Positions 8,499 to 16,868 of a stretch of DNA of 64,000 bases are shown here, one piece after another. The position numbers and the translations under genes are program-made. Position 1 is the first letter of the stretch; each line of letters opens with the position of its first letter. The DNA lies in the NCBI RefSeq assembly GCF_016135805.1, contig NZ_JADWOX010000025.1:1-64000 (forward strand). Reading direction: 5' to 3'. This DNA is from Caulobacter hibisci (lineage in GTDB: Bacteria > Pseudomonadota > Alphaproteobacteria > Caulobacterales > Caulobacteraceae). Below the pieces are notes generated by a model. The model saw nothing but the letters and a program-made list of their open reading frames with translations. It searched no databases and had not been told where the DNA came from.

Positions 8499-9448
8499 TC
8501 GGCCTGCCGCTCGTCTATCTGCTGGCCGGGGCCATGTTCGCCGCCTTCGCCGTCATGAGCGCCGGCGACAAGGCCAACTCCAAGCGCTGGGGCAACGCCG
8601 CCTTCTGGGGCCTGTTCGCGATCAGCTTCCTTTTCGGCGACCGCCTGGGCGACCTCGGCAACGGCTTTCTCGTCGTCGCCCTGGCCCTGCTGGCCGGCAC
8701 GGGCCGCCTCGGCGTGGGCCAGCCGGCGACCACCAGCGGCGAGGAGCGTGCGCAACTGGCCCAGCGCTTCGGCCTCAAGCTGTTCCTGCCGGCCCTGCTG
8801 ATCCCGATCATCGTCCTTCTCGGCACCTTCGCCTTCAAGGCCCTGACCTGGAAGGGCCAGCACCTCGTCGATCCCAAGCAGGCGACGCTGGTTTCCCTGG
8901 CCATCGCCGCCGTGGTCGCCGCGATCCTGGCCCAGCGCCTGTTCAAGCAGCCGGCCAGCGCGCCCTTGCAGGAGGGCCGCCGGCTGATCGACCTGGTCGG
9001 CTGGGCCGCCATGCTGCCGCAGATGCTGGCGGCGCTGGGCGCGGTCTTCGCCCTGGCCGGCGTGGGCCAAACCATCGGCGACATCACCCTGGCCATCACC
9101 CCGATCGACAGCCGCCTCGCCGTGGTCGTCGCCTACTGCCTGGGCATGGCGCTGTTCACGGTGATGATGGGCAATGCCTTCGCCGCCTTTCCGGTGATGA
9201 CGGCCGGCATCGGCCTGCCGCTGGTGATCGGCCGCTTCGGCGGCGATCCGGCCATGGTCTGCGCCATCGGCATGCTGTCGGGCTTCTGCGGCACCCTGCT
9301 GACGCCCCTGGCCGCCAACTTCAACCTCGTCCCCGCCGCCCTCCTCCAGCTCAAGAACCGCTACGCCGTCATCCGCGCCCAGGCGCCGACGGCGGTGCTG
9401 ATGCTGCTGATCAACATGGTCCTGATGTATGTCCTCGCCTTCCGCTGA
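8495..9448 (+). CDS. DUF979-family membrane protein, partner subunit of DUF969 transporter
   Basis: 317 residues with about eight membrane helices; it begins MIGLPLVYLLAGAMFAAFAVMS. Conserved-looking polar patches in membrane context include MMGNAFAAFPVMTAGIG and GFCGTLLTPLAANFNLVPAAL, the latter reminiscent of ion/solute carriers. It overlaps the DUF969 gene by 4 bp and the following DUF2891 gene by 20 bp. As a pair with DUF969 it probably forms a two-component permease for a small carboxylated compound (5-oxoproline in database naming). No pyroglutamyl peptidase or 5-oxoprolinase gene is in the window, so the substrate here is an inference only. Confidence 0.85.
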   Translation: MIGLPLVYLLAGAMFAAFAVMSAGDKANSKRWGNAAFWGLFAISFLFGDRLGDLGNGFLVVALALLAGTGRLGVGQPATTSGEERAQLAQRFGLKLFLPALLIPIIVLLGTFAFKALTWKGQHLVDPKQATLVSLAIAAVVAAILAQRLFKQPASAPLQEGRRLIDLVGWAAMLPQMLAALGAVFALAGVGQTIGDITLAITPIDSRLAVVVAYCLGMALFTVMMGNAFAAFPVMTAGIGLPLVIGRFGGDPAMVCAIGMLSGFCGTLLTPLAANFNLVPAALLQLKNRYAVIRAQAPTAVLMLLINMVLMYVLAFR

Positions 9449-10418
9449 GACCGCTTCGCGCTTCGCCCAGGCCGCCCTCGGCCACGTGGTCCGCGAATAT
9501 CCCAACAAGCTCGACCACGTGATGGCCGGCGAGGCCGCCGCCCAGGGCCCCCGCGCCCTGCACCCGATCTTCTACGGCAGCTTCGACTGGCACTCCTGCG
9601 TCCACGGCTACTGGACCCTGGCCACCCTGCTGCGCCTGCATCCGGACCTGCCCGAAGCCCCCGCCATCCGCGCCCAGTTCGATGACGCCTTCACCGCCGA
9701 CAAGGTCGCCGCCGAGGTCGCCTATCTCGCCCACCCCGAAAGCCGCGGCTTCGAGCGTCCCTACGGTTGGGCCTGGCTCTTGAAGCTGCAAGCCGAACTG
9801 CTGGCCCACGACGCCCCCTGGGCCGCAACCATGCAGCCGCTCGCCGACGCCTTCGTCGCCCGTTTCCAAGCCTTCCTGCCGATCGCCGACTATCCGATCC
9901 GGGCCGGCACGCACTTCAACACCGCCTTCGCCCTGGCCCTGGCCGCCGACTACACCGACGCGACCGGCGACGCCGACTTCCGCGCCCTGCTCGCGGCCAA
10001 GGCCGCCGCCTGGTACGGGCAGGACCAAGCCTGCCAGGCCTGGGAGCCGTCGGGCGACGACTTCCTCTCCCCCGCCCTGGTCGAGGCCCTGGCCATGCGC
10101 CGGCTCCAGCCGGAGAGCTTCGCGACCTGGTTCGCCGCCTTCCTGCCCGACCTCGCCGAGCGCCGCCCCGCCACCCTGTTTTCCCCGCCCAAGGTCAGCG
10201 ACCGCACCGACGGCAAGATCGCCCACCTCGACGGCCTGTCCCTGTCAAGAGCCTGGTGCTGGCGCGCCGTCGCCAAAGACGCCCCGCCGGAAGTGGCGGC
10301 GGTGGCGCTCGAAGCCGCCGACCTGCACCTGGCCACCGCCCTGCCTCACGTCACCGGCGACTACATGGGCGAGCACTGGCTGGCGAGCTTCGCCCTGCTG
10401 GCCATGCTGGAGGGGTGA
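9429..10418 (+). CDS. DUF2891-family protein of unknown function
   Basis: 329 residues, soluble, no signal peptide. The start is rich in short conserved aromatic motifs (HPIFYGSFDWHSCVHGYW, RPYGWAWLLKL, YPIRAGTHFNTAFALA, WEPSGDDFLSP). They give the impression of an alpha/alpha-barrel with a His/Asp/Trp-lined pocket, as in glycan- or peptide-acting enzymes. This matches DUF2891, which has no experimentally assigned activity that I know. Translational overlap with the DUF979 permease suggests that it acts on the transported compound or its precursor. The ATG at 9429 lies inside the preceding gene. Confidence 0.85.
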   Translation: MSSPSAETASRFAQAALGHVVREYPNKLDHVMAGEAAAQGPRALHPIFYGSFDWHSCVHGYWTLATLLRLHPDLPEAPAIRAQFDDAFTADKVAAEVAYLAHPESRGFERPYGWAWLLKLQAELLAHDAPWAATMQPLADAFVARFQAFLPIADYPIRAGTHFNTAFALALAADYTDATGDADFRALLAAKAAAWYGQDQACQAWEPSGDDFLSPALVEALAMRRLQPESFATWFAAFLPDLAERRPATLFSPPKVSDRTDGKIAHLDGLSLSRAWCWRAVAKDAPPEVAAVALEAADLHLATALPHVTGDYMGEHWLASFALLAMLEG

Positions 10419-10427
10419 CGCAAAAAG

Positions 10428-10560
10428 GAACCTCCCCCTGTGGGGGAGGCGATCGCGCAGCGATCGGTGGGGGGCGTAGCTGCACGGTCGGCCAGCGCGT
10501 CGAAAGCTGAAAACTTCCCCCCACCGGCCTTCGGCCGCCTCCCCCACGGGGGGAGGTTCC
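10428..10560. repeat. Palindromic intergenic repeat, family A (copy A2)
   Basis: A complete copy. The outer arms GGAACCTCCCCC / GGGGGAGGTTCC enclose a GTGGGGGAGGCGATCG arm and a complementary CCACCGGCCTTCGGCCGCCTCCCCC arm, with a variable centre. It lies between the DUF2891 gene and ligA and ends about 40 bp before the ligA GTG. Copies A3 and A4 share the layout. Likely a non-autonomous REP/MITE-like element, or a long hairpin in the 3' end of the upstream transcript. Confidence 0.85.
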
Positions 10561-10600
10561 TCTACTGTGCCCCGCCGCCCGCAACCGGATTCGCCTGCCC

Positions 10601-12949
10601 GTGTCTCAGATCCCCGTCGCCGACCTCACCGAAGCCCAAGCCGTCGAGGAACTCGAACGCCTCGCCGACGCCTTGGCCGGCCACGATCTGCGCTACTTCC
10701 AGGACGACGCCCCGACGATCGACGACGCCGAATACGACGCCCTCAAGCGCCGCAACCTCGACATTGAGGCGCGTTTCCCCCAGCACATCCGTGAAAACTC
10801 TCCGTCGTTGAAGGTCGGCGCCGCGCGGTCGGCGCAGTTCTCACCGGTCGAGCACGGCGTGCCGATGCTCAGCCTCGACAACGCCTTCTCCAACGACGAG
10901 GCGACCGAGTTCGACGCCCGCATCCGCCGCTTCCTGCGCCTGACGCCCGACGAGCCGGTGTTCTATACCGCCGAGCCCAAGATCGACGGCCTGTCAGCCT
11001 CGATCCGCTACGAGAAGGGCGTGCTGGTCCAGGGCGCCACGCGCGGCGACGGCCGCGTCGGCGAGGACGTCACGGCCAACCTCAAGACCATCGCCGACAT
11101 CCCGCACAAGCTGAAGGGCTCGGGCTGGCCCGAGGTCATCGAGATCCGCGGCGAGGTCTATGTCGAGCTCGAAGCCTTCGCGGCCTTCAACCGGGCCGCC
11201 GAGGAAGCCGGTTCGCGCACCTACGCCAACCCGCGCAACTTCGCCGCCGGCTCGCTGCGCCAGATCGACCCGAAGATCAGCGCCACGCGGCCGCTGCGCT
11301 TCTTCGGCTACGCCTGGGGCTTGGCCTCCGAGCCCTTCGCCGCCAGCCAGTGGGAAGCGCTGGAAAAGCTGGAGGAATGGGGTTTCGTCACCACCGCTCC
11401 GCCGGCCCAGAAGGTCGAGGGCGCCCAGGGCCTGCTCGACGTCTACGCCCATTTCGAAACCCTGCGCCCGCAACTGCCCTTCGACATCGACGGCGTCGTC
11501 TACAAGGTCGACGACCTGGAGCGGCAGCGCCGCCTGGGCTTCGTCTCGCGATCGCCCCGCTGGGCCATCGCCCGCAAGTTCCCCGCCCAGCGCGCCAAGA
11601 CCATCCTGGAAGCCATCGACATCCAGGTCGGCCGCACCGGCGCGCATACTCCGGTCGCGCGGCTGAAGCCCGTCACCGTCGGCGGCGTCTCGGTGACCAA
11701 CGCCACCCTGCACAACGCCGATGAGATCGCCCGCCTCGACGTGCGCATCGGCGACACCGTCGTGCTGCAACGGGCCGGCGACGTGATCCCGCAGATCGTC
11801 GAGGTCGACGTCGAGGCCCGTCCGGAAGGCGCGGCTCCCTACGAATTCCCGCACGTCTGCGAGTGCCCGCTGAAGACGGCCCTGACCCAGGAGATCAACG
11901 CCAACGGCGTGGAGTCCGTGGTCCGCCGCTGCACCGGGGAGTTCGCCTGCCCATTCCAGCGCGTCGAGCACCTGCGCCACTTCGTTTCCCGCCGCGCCTT
12001 CGACATCGAGGGCCTGGGCGAAAAGCAGCTGCAAGCCTTCTTCGAGGAAGGCTGGATCAAGGAGCCGGCCGACATCTTCGCCCTGGCCCGCGACGAGGAG
12101 AAACTGGCGGCCCTGCGCGAACGCGACGGCTACGGCGAGACCTCGGTCAAGAACCTGATCGCCGGCATCGACGCCCGTCGCACCATCGGCCTGGACCGGA
12201 TGATCTACGGCCTGGGCGCCCGTGACATCGGCGAGACCACCTCGACCGTGCTGGCCCGCCACTTCGACCAGTTCGCCGACCTGCAGGCCGCCTCTGAGGC
12301 CGCCGCCAAGGGTTTGCCGGGCGCGACCTATCTGGAGCTGTCGACCGCCGCCGGCGTCGGCCCCAAGGCGCTGGACCTGCTGGTCGAGGCCGGCCGCGCC
12401 GGCGTGCCCGCCGATCCCTGGCCGCAGTCGGAAGACCTGGAGCTGAAAATCGGCCAGGTCGTGCCCAAGCTGACCAAGCCGGCCCGCGCGGCCCTGGCTC
12501 AGCGCTACGGAACCTGGGACGCCTTCGCGCAGGGGCTGGCCGAAGCCGCCAAGGGCGCGCCGGGCGAGGACTATCTGCACCTGGCCGCCGTCGACGGCGT
12601 TGGCCCGGTCGCCGCCCAGTCCCTGGCCCGCTTCTTCGCCGAAGAGCACAACCGCCAGAAGGTCGAGAACCTGCTGGCCCAGCTCGACGTCCAGGCGGTG
12701 GCCAAGCCCAAGACCGACACCGCCGTGGCCGGCAAGACCGTGGTCTTCACCGGCGCGCTGGAGAAGATGACCCGCGACGAAGCCAAGGCCCAGGCCGAGG
12801 CCCTCGGCGCCAAGGTCGCCTCCTCGGTCTCCAAGAAGACCCACCTGGTCGTGGCCGGCCCCGGCGCCGGCTCCAAGCTCAAGGCCGCCCAGGACCTCGG
12901 CATCCAGGTGATGACCGAGGACGAGTGGCTGGCCCTGGTGGCCGGCTGA
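10601..12949 (+). CDS. ligA: NAD+-dependent DNA ligase LigA
   Basis: 782 residues; seals nicks in duplex DNA during replication and repair using NAD+. The N-terminal Ia/adenylation part carries the nucleotidylated Lys at K127 in the KIDG motif. It is followed by an OB fold, a zinc-finger region (C420, C422, C444, C450, so the first pair is CxC rather than the usual CxxC), helix-hairpin-helix repeats and a C-terminal BRCT domain (about 705-782). It is longer than E. coli LigA (671), with extra sequence mainly in the HhH region. The start is GTG at 10601. Its stop overlaps the start of the exonuclease-BRCT gene by one base, an unusual repair-gene pairing. Confidence 0.97.
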   Translation: MSQIPVADLTEAQAVEELERLADALAGHDLRYFQDDAPTIDDAEYDALKRRNLDIEARFPQHIRENSPSLKVGAARSAQFSPVEHGVPMLSLDNAFSNDEATEFDARIRRFLRLTPDEPVFYTAEPKIDGLSASIRYEKGVLVQGATRGDGRVGEDVTANLKTIADIPHKLKGSGWPEVIEIRGEVYVELEAFAAFNRAAEEAGSRTYANPRNFAAGSLRQIDPKISATRPLRFFGYAWGLASEPFAASQWEALEKLEEWGFVTTAPPAQKVEGAQGLLDVYAHFETLRPQLPFDIDGVVYKVDDLERQRRLGFVSRSPRWAIARKFPAQRAKTILEAIDIQVGRTGAHTPVARLKPVTVGGVSVTNATLHNADEIARLDVRIGDTVVLQRAGDVIPQIVEVDVEARPEGAAPYEFPHVCECPLKTALTQEINANGVESVVRRCTGEFACPFQRVEHLRHFVSRRAFDIEGLGEKQLQAFFEEGWIKEPADIFALARDEEKLAALRERDGYGETSVKNLIAGIDARRTIGLDRMIYGLGARDIGETTSTVLARHFDQFADLQAASEAAAKGLPGATYLELSTAAGVGPKALDLLVEAGRAGVPADPWPQSEDLELKIGQVVPKLTKPARAALAQRYGTWDAFAQGLAEAAKGAPGEDYLHLAAVDGVGPVAAQSLARFFAEEHNRQKVENLLAQLDVQAVAKPKTDTAVAGKTVVFTGALEKMTRDEAKAQAEALGAKVASSVSKKTHLVVAGPGAGSKLKAAQDLGIQVMTEDEWLALVAG

Positions 12950-13818
12950 TGAAGGTCGTCGCCATCGACTTCGAGACGGCCAACGAGACCCGGTCAAGCC
13001 CCTGCTCGATCGGTCTGGCCTGGATCGAGGACGGCGCGGTCGCCAGCGTCGACCACCACTACATCCGGCCGTGGGACATGCGATTCGCGCCGTTCAACAT
13101 CGCCTTCCACGGCATCGGCCCCAGGCACGTGCAGGACGCCGACGAGTTCCCCGCCGTGCTCGACCGGCTGCGGGGCGACCTCGACGGCGCCCTGGTGCTG
13201 GCCCACAACGCCGCCTTCGACGTCAGCGTCATCCGCCGCACCTGCGAGCACTACGGGATCTCGCCGCCGGCCTTCGACTACCTGTGCACGGTGCAGGTCG
13301 CGCGCCTGGCCTGGCCCGACCTGCCTTCGCACAAGCTGAACGTGGTCGGCCGCCACCTGGGCGTCGACTTCAAGCACCACGACGCGGCCGGCGACGCCTA
13401 TGCCTGCGGAAAGGTGGCCCTGGCCGCCGCCATGGAGCATGGCGCGAACCGCATCCACGACCTGCCGTCTCGCCTCGGCCTGACGCTGGGCCGTCTCGAC
13501 CGCGACAGCTACGCGCCGTCCCAGGCCCCTCGCCTGCCCAAGCGCCCCGTCCGGCCGCCGCCCCGCCTGCTGCCGCCCGGCGCCGAGCAGCGCCTGGCCG
13601 GCCGCACGGTGGTGTTCACCGGCCAGCTCGACACCATGAGCCGCGGCGAAGCCCAGGGCCTGGCCGCCGCCATGAGCGCCCGGGTTGTGCTGTCCATGAG
13701 CCGCAAGGTCGACCTCGTCATCGCCGGCCCCGGCGCGGGCGCCAAGCTGCGGACGGCCGAGGCCATGGGCGTGCAGGTGATGCGCGAGGAGGAGTGGCTG
13801 GCGCTGGTCGCCCACTGA
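12949..13818 (+). CDS. DnaQ-like 3'-5' exonuclease with C-terminal BRCT domain
   Basis: 289 residues. The N-terminal half is a DEDDh exonuclease: DFET (D7, E9), the AHNAAFD motif and the HHDAAGDAYA motif provide the four acidic residues and the His. A Pro/Arg-rich linker (about 185-210) leads to a C-terminal BRCT domain (about 212-289) that closely resembles the LigA BRCT (LAGRTVVFTG..., ...GPGAGAKL, EEEWLALVA). The ATG overlaps the ligA stop (TGATG), so the two are translated together. The expected job is 3'-end trimming or proofreading at nicks or gaps, with BRCT for targeting. This role is inferred from domains and context. Confidence 0.9.
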   Translation: MKVVAIDFETANETRSSPCSIGLAWIEDGAVASVDHHYIRPWDMRFAPFNIAFHGIGPRHVQDADEFPAVLDRLRGDLDGALVLAHNAAFDVSVIRRTCEHYGISPPAFDYLCTVQVARLAWPDLPSHKLNVVGRHLGVDFKHHDAAGDAYACGKVALAAAMEHGANRIHDLPSRLGLTLGRLDRDSYAPSQAPRLPKRPVRPPPRLLPPGAEQRLAGRTVVFTGQLDTMSRGEAQGLAAAMSARVVLSMSRKVDLVIAGPGAGAKLRTAEAMGVQVMREEEWLALVAH

Positions 13819-13819
13819 T

Positions 13820-13982
13820 CCCTCTCCCCTTGCGGGAGAGGGTGGCCCGCGAAGCGGGTCGGGTGAGGGGTCGAAAACCTGTTCAGCCGCGGCAGCCGAT
13901 CGACCGGGTGCGGCGCCAAACGTTTGAGAGACCCCTCATCCGACGGCCTTCGGCCGCCACCTTCTCCCGCAAGGGGAGAAGG
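13820..13982. repeat. Palindromic intergenic repeat, family B (copy B1)
   Basis: The left arm CCCTCTCCCCTTGCGGGAGAGGG is followed by GTGGCCCGCGAAGCGGGTCGGGTGAGGGG. The right arm is CCCCTCATCCGACGGCC...GGCCGCCACC, then CTTCTCCCGCAAGGGGAGAAGG. The centre is variable. It fills the gap between two converging genes (exonuclease and dehydrogenase) and may work as a bidirectional 3' hairpin. Confidence 0.88.
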
Positions 13983-13991
13983 AGCAGTGCA

Positions 13992-14846
13992 TCACCTCTC
14001 CAACCGCGCCACCAGGCTCGACGTGTCCCAACGGTTCCCGCCCAAGTCCTGCACCTCGCCATAGAACCCGTCGATCAGCTTGGTGACCTCCAGGCTCGCG
14101 CCGTTGCTGGCCGCCTCGTCGAGGGCGATGCCCAGGTCCTTGCGCATCCAGTCCACCGCGAAACCGAACTCGAACTCCCCGCGCGACATCGTCCCCCAGC
14201 GGTTCTCCATCTGCCAGGACTGGGCCGCGCCCTTGGAGATCGCCGCCAGCACGTCGTCGGTCGGCAGGCCCGCGCGCTTGGCGAAGTGCAGGGCCTCGGC
14301 CACGCCCTGGACGACGCCGGCGATGGCGATCTGATTGCACATCTTGGTCAGCTGGCCCGCGCCCGACGGCCCCATGCGGCGCATGGCCTTGGCGTAGACG
14401 TTGAGCACAGGCTCGGCGGCCGCATAGGTCGCCTCGTCGCCGCCGACCATGATCGTCAGCTGGCCGTTCTCGGCCCCAGCCTGGCCGCCGGAGACCGGCG
14501 CGTCGAGGAAGCCGACGCCCTTGGCCGCCGCCAGCTGCGCTATCTCCCGCGCCACCTTGGCCGAGGTCGTGGTGTGGTCGACAATGATCGCGCCCGCTTC
14601 CAGCGCCGGCAGAATCTCGCCCACCACGGCGCGGACGTCGTCGTCGTTGCCCACGCAAAGGGCGACCAGTTGCGCGCCCTTCGAGGCTTCCGCGATGGTC
14701 GCGGCGCTGGCCCCGCCGTGCTTTTCGACCCAGCGGGCGGCCTTCTCGGCGGTGCGGTTGTAGACGGTCACGTCGTGGCCGGCAGCCTGCAGGTGGCCCG
14801 CCATCGGGAAGCCCATGACACCCAGGCCGATGAACGCCGTCTTCAT
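13992..14846 (-). CDS. NAD(P)-dependent beta-hydroxyacid dehydrogenase (3-hydroxyisobutyrate / 2-hydroxy-3-oxopropionate reductase family)
   Basis: 284 residues. It starts with the Rossmann motif FIGLGVMGFPMAGHL. It contains the substrate-binding signature DAPVSGGQAGAENG (about 113-126), the catalytic Lys region GQLTKMCNQI (about 161-170) and the C-terminal KDLGIALDEA helix. These define the beta-hydroxyacid dehydrogenase family. The exact substrate (3-hydroxyisobutyrate, tartronate semialdehyde, succinic semialdehyde) cannot be told from sequence. I chose the ATG at 14846 because AAGGAG lies 8 bases upstream; an upstream GTG (14867) would add seven residues before the Rossmann fold. Divergent from motB. 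Confidence 0.93.
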   Translation of the reverse strand: MKTAFIGLGVMGFPMAGHLQAAGHDVTVYNRTAEKAARWVEKHGGASAATIAEASKGAQLVALCVGNDDDVRAVVGEILPALEAGAIIVDHTTTSAKVAREIAQLAAAKGVGFLDAPVSGGQAGAENGQLTIMVGGDEATYAAAEPVLNVYAKAMRRMGPSGAGQLTKMCNQIAIAGVVQGVAEALHFAKRAGLPTDDVLAAISKGAAQSWQMENRWGTMSRGEFEFGFAVDWMRKDLGIALDEAASNGASLEVTKLIDGFYGEVQDLGGNRWDTSSLVARLER

Positions 14847-14954
14847 GCGCGAGACTCCTTGCCGCACCCTGCGATTTCGGCCCTGTGCATGGCCCCTACG
14901 GCCCCGTATCGCAACGCCATTTTAACGTCCTGCCGTCAGGTTGCCCCGACAGGG

Positions 14955-14968
14955 TTAAGCGGGCTTAA
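14955..14968. promoter_or_regulatory. TTAA-N6-TTAA dyad in front of motB
   Basis: TTAAGC-GG-GCTTAA is a perfect inverted repeat ending 6 bases before the motB ATG. CtrA of Caulobacter binds TTAA-N7-TTAA; here the spacing is one base shorter, so CtrA binding is only a possibility. No clear Shine-Dalgarno sequence is present, and the dyad occupies its place. Confidence 0.35.
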
Positions 14969-14973
14969 GCACG

Positions 14974-15873
14974 ATGGCGTCGACCGGCGAAGCGCCGATC
15001 ATCATCAAGAAGGTCAAGAAGGGCGGCGGTCATGGTCACCATGGCGGCGCCTGGAAGGTGGCCTATGCCGACTTCGTGACGGCGATGATGGCCTTCTTCC
15101 TGCTGATGTGGCTGCTCAACACCACCAGCCCCGAGCAGAAGGCCGGCATCGCCGACTACTTCGCCCCCGCCTCGATCTCGTCCAGCACCAGCGGCTCGGG
15201 CGGCATCCTGGGCGGCACCTCGCTCGGCGACGACGGCGCCAAGGCCGACGGCAAGATGTCGGTCGTCCAGCAGATGGCCCCCGAGGCCCCGGACTCCACC
15301 AGCGAGGACGGCCAGTCCTCAACCACCGCCAGCCTCGACTCCGCCAGCGAGGACGCCCTGCGCGACGCCCTGGCCAAGAAGGAGCAGGACAGCTTCGCCT
15401 CGGCCGCCCAGTCGCTGCGCCAGTCGCTGCAGGACATGCCGGAACTGGCCGAGCTGTCGAAGCAGATCATGATCGACCAGACCCCGGAGGGCCTGCGCAT
15501 CCAGCTGATCGACCAGGAAGGCCGCTCGATGTTCAAGGAGAACAGCAAGGAGCCCAACGACCGGGCCCGCCTGCTGCTCCGCGCCGTGGCCAAGGTCATC
15601 AACCAGCTGCCCAACCGCATCACCGTCTCGGGACACACCAGCGCCGACGCCCGCGGCCGCAAGGCCGACAGCGACTGGGCCCTGTCGGCCCAGCGCGCCG
15701 ACGCCTCGCGCCAGGTGCTGCGCGGGGCCGGCGTCGACGACGACCGCATCTACCAGGTGTCCGGCAAGGCCAATTCCGAACCGCTGTATGCGGACGATCC
15801 GACCCTGGCCGGCAACCGCCGGATCTCCATCGTCCTGTTGCGCGAAAAGCCCGTCCTGCCCGACAACCTGTGA
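14974..15873 (+). CDS. motB: Flagellar motor stator protein MotB
   Basis: 299 residues. One N-terminal membrane helix (ADFVTAMMAFFLLMWLLN, about 31-48) contains the stator Asp that carries ions. A Gly/His/Lys-rich cytoplasmic start (KKVKKGGGHGHHGG) precedes it. After the helix comes a long Ser/Asp/Glu-rich linker (about 60-135), then the OmpA/MotB peptidoglycan-binding domain (about 150-290) with the VSGHTSADA and NRRISIVLL motifs. It anchors the stator to the cell wall; with MotA it drives flagellar rotation. motA is not adjacent, as in Caulobacter, where the two genes are separate. The acidic low-complexity linker is the least conserved part. Confidence 0.95.
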   Translation: MASTGEAPIIIKKVKKGGGHGHHGGAWKVAYADFVTAMMAFFLLMWLLNTTSPEQKAGIADYFAPASISSSTSGSGGILGGTSLGDDGAKADGKMSVVQQMAPEAPDSTSEDGQSSTTASLDSASEDALRDALAKKEQDSFASAAQSLRQSLQDMPELAELSKQIMIDQTPEGLRIQLIDQEGRSMFKENSKEPNDRARLLLRAVAKVINQLPNRITVSGHTSADARGRKADSDWALSAQRADASRQVLRGAGVDDDRIYQVSGKANSEPLYADDPTLAGNRRISIVLLREKPVLPDNL

Positions 15874-15986
15874 CCGTATGACGCGTCACGCGTTTGTCCG
15901 GCTTGCACAACGGCTCGGCATGCCGCCTAATCCCCATCATAGGGCGAGGGCGGGGGCCTAGCCGGAAACAAGGGGACAGGGACCAC

Positions 15987-16832
15987 GTGACGCAGCATTT
16001 TCCGACGCGACAGCTTCGGTTCTTCCTGACGGCGCCGACCCCTTGCCCGTACCTGTCCGGCCGCCAGGAACGGAAGGTGTTTACCCACCTGCCCCTGTCC
16101 GACGGTCCCGGCGTCAATGACAGCCTGACCCAGGTCGGCTTCCGTCGCTCCCAGAACATCGCCTACCGGCCCGCCTGCGAGACCTGCCGCGCCTGCCAGT
16201 CGGCCCGCGCCCCGGCCGCCGACTACGCCTTCTCGCGCTCGGAGCGCCGCGCCCTGAACCGCAACGGCGACCTGGTGCGCCATCTGGTCGAGGCCGAGGC
16301 CACGCTGGAGCAGTTCGAGCTGCTGCGCCGCTACCTCGTCGCCCGCCACGCCGACGGCGGCATGGCCGAGATGACCTGGCCCGACTACGTGGCCATGGTC
16401 GAAGACACCGCTGTCCGCACCCACCTGATCGAATATCGCCGTCCCTCGGTCGATCGCGGCCCGGGCGATCTCGTGGCCTGCGTGCTGGTCGACGTGCTCG
16501 CCGACGGCCTGTCGCTGGTCTACAGCTTCTACGACCCGGCCGAAGAGCGGCGCAGCCTCGGCTCGTTCATCATCCTCGACCACATCGTCCAGGCCCGCCT
16601 CACCGGCCTGCCCTACGTCTATCTGGGCTACTGGGTGCCGGGCTCGGAGAAGATGGCCTACAAGGCCCGCTTCTCGCCGCTGGAGATCCTCAAGCCCGGC
16701 GGCTGGTCGCTGATGTCGGCCCGCGAACGCGGTGCCCGCCCGCCCAAGGCCGCTCCGGCCCCGGCCGTGCGCGAGGTCGAACTGTCGGACGCCACGCCGC
16801 TGACCGAACTGCCGGCGGCCGGGAAGCCGTAG
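15987..16832 (+). CDS. bpt: Aspartate/glutamate leucyltransferase (Bpt), N-end rule
   Basis: 281 residues. It transfers Leu from leucyl-tRNA to proteins with N-terminal Asp or Glu, marking them for ClpS/ClpAP degradation. Family features: CPYLSGRQERKVFTHL near the start, the RPACETCRACQSAR cysteine cluster, and LGYWVPGSEKMAYKARFSPLE in the C-terminal acyltransferase-like half. The GTG at 15987 has AGGGGACAGGGA upstream; a longer frame from 15894 adds sequence unrelated to the family. The C-terminal about 35 residues (Pro/Ala-rich) extend past the usual 240-250. It is followed by a short perfect hairpin (16843-16863). Confidence 0.93.
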   Translation: MTQHFPTRQLRFFLTAPTPCPYLSGRQERKVFTHLPLSDGPGVNDSLTQVGFRRSQNIAYRPACETCRACQSARAPAADYAFSRSERRALNRNGDLVRHLVEAEATLEQFELLRRYLVARHADGGMAEMTWPDYVAMVEDTAVRTHLIEYRRPSVDRGPGDLVACVLVDVLADGLSLVYSFYDPAEERRSLGSFIILDHIVQARLTGLPYVYLGYWVPGSEKMAYKARFSPLEILKPGGWSLMSARERGARPPKAAPAPAVREVELSDATPLTELPAAGKP

Positions 16833-16842
16833 CGAAAACCCT

Positions 16843-16863
16843 CCCTCTCCCTCTGGGAGAGGG
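16843..16863. terminator. Short palindrome between converging genes (family B half-copy B5)
   Basis: CCCTCTCCC-TCT-GGGAGAGGG is a perfect 9-bp stem with a 3-base loop. It sits between bpt (rightward) and the SDR gene (leftward) and is related to the outer arm of repeat family B. A following TGATTTT gives it modest terminator character for bpt. Confidence 0.6.
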
Positions 16864-16868
16864 TGATT

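Noticed and set aside
10428..10560. Family A/B repeats as a CRISPR array
   Set aside because: Copies are long, nested palindromes scattered singly over the window, with no regular spacers and no cas genes nearby.
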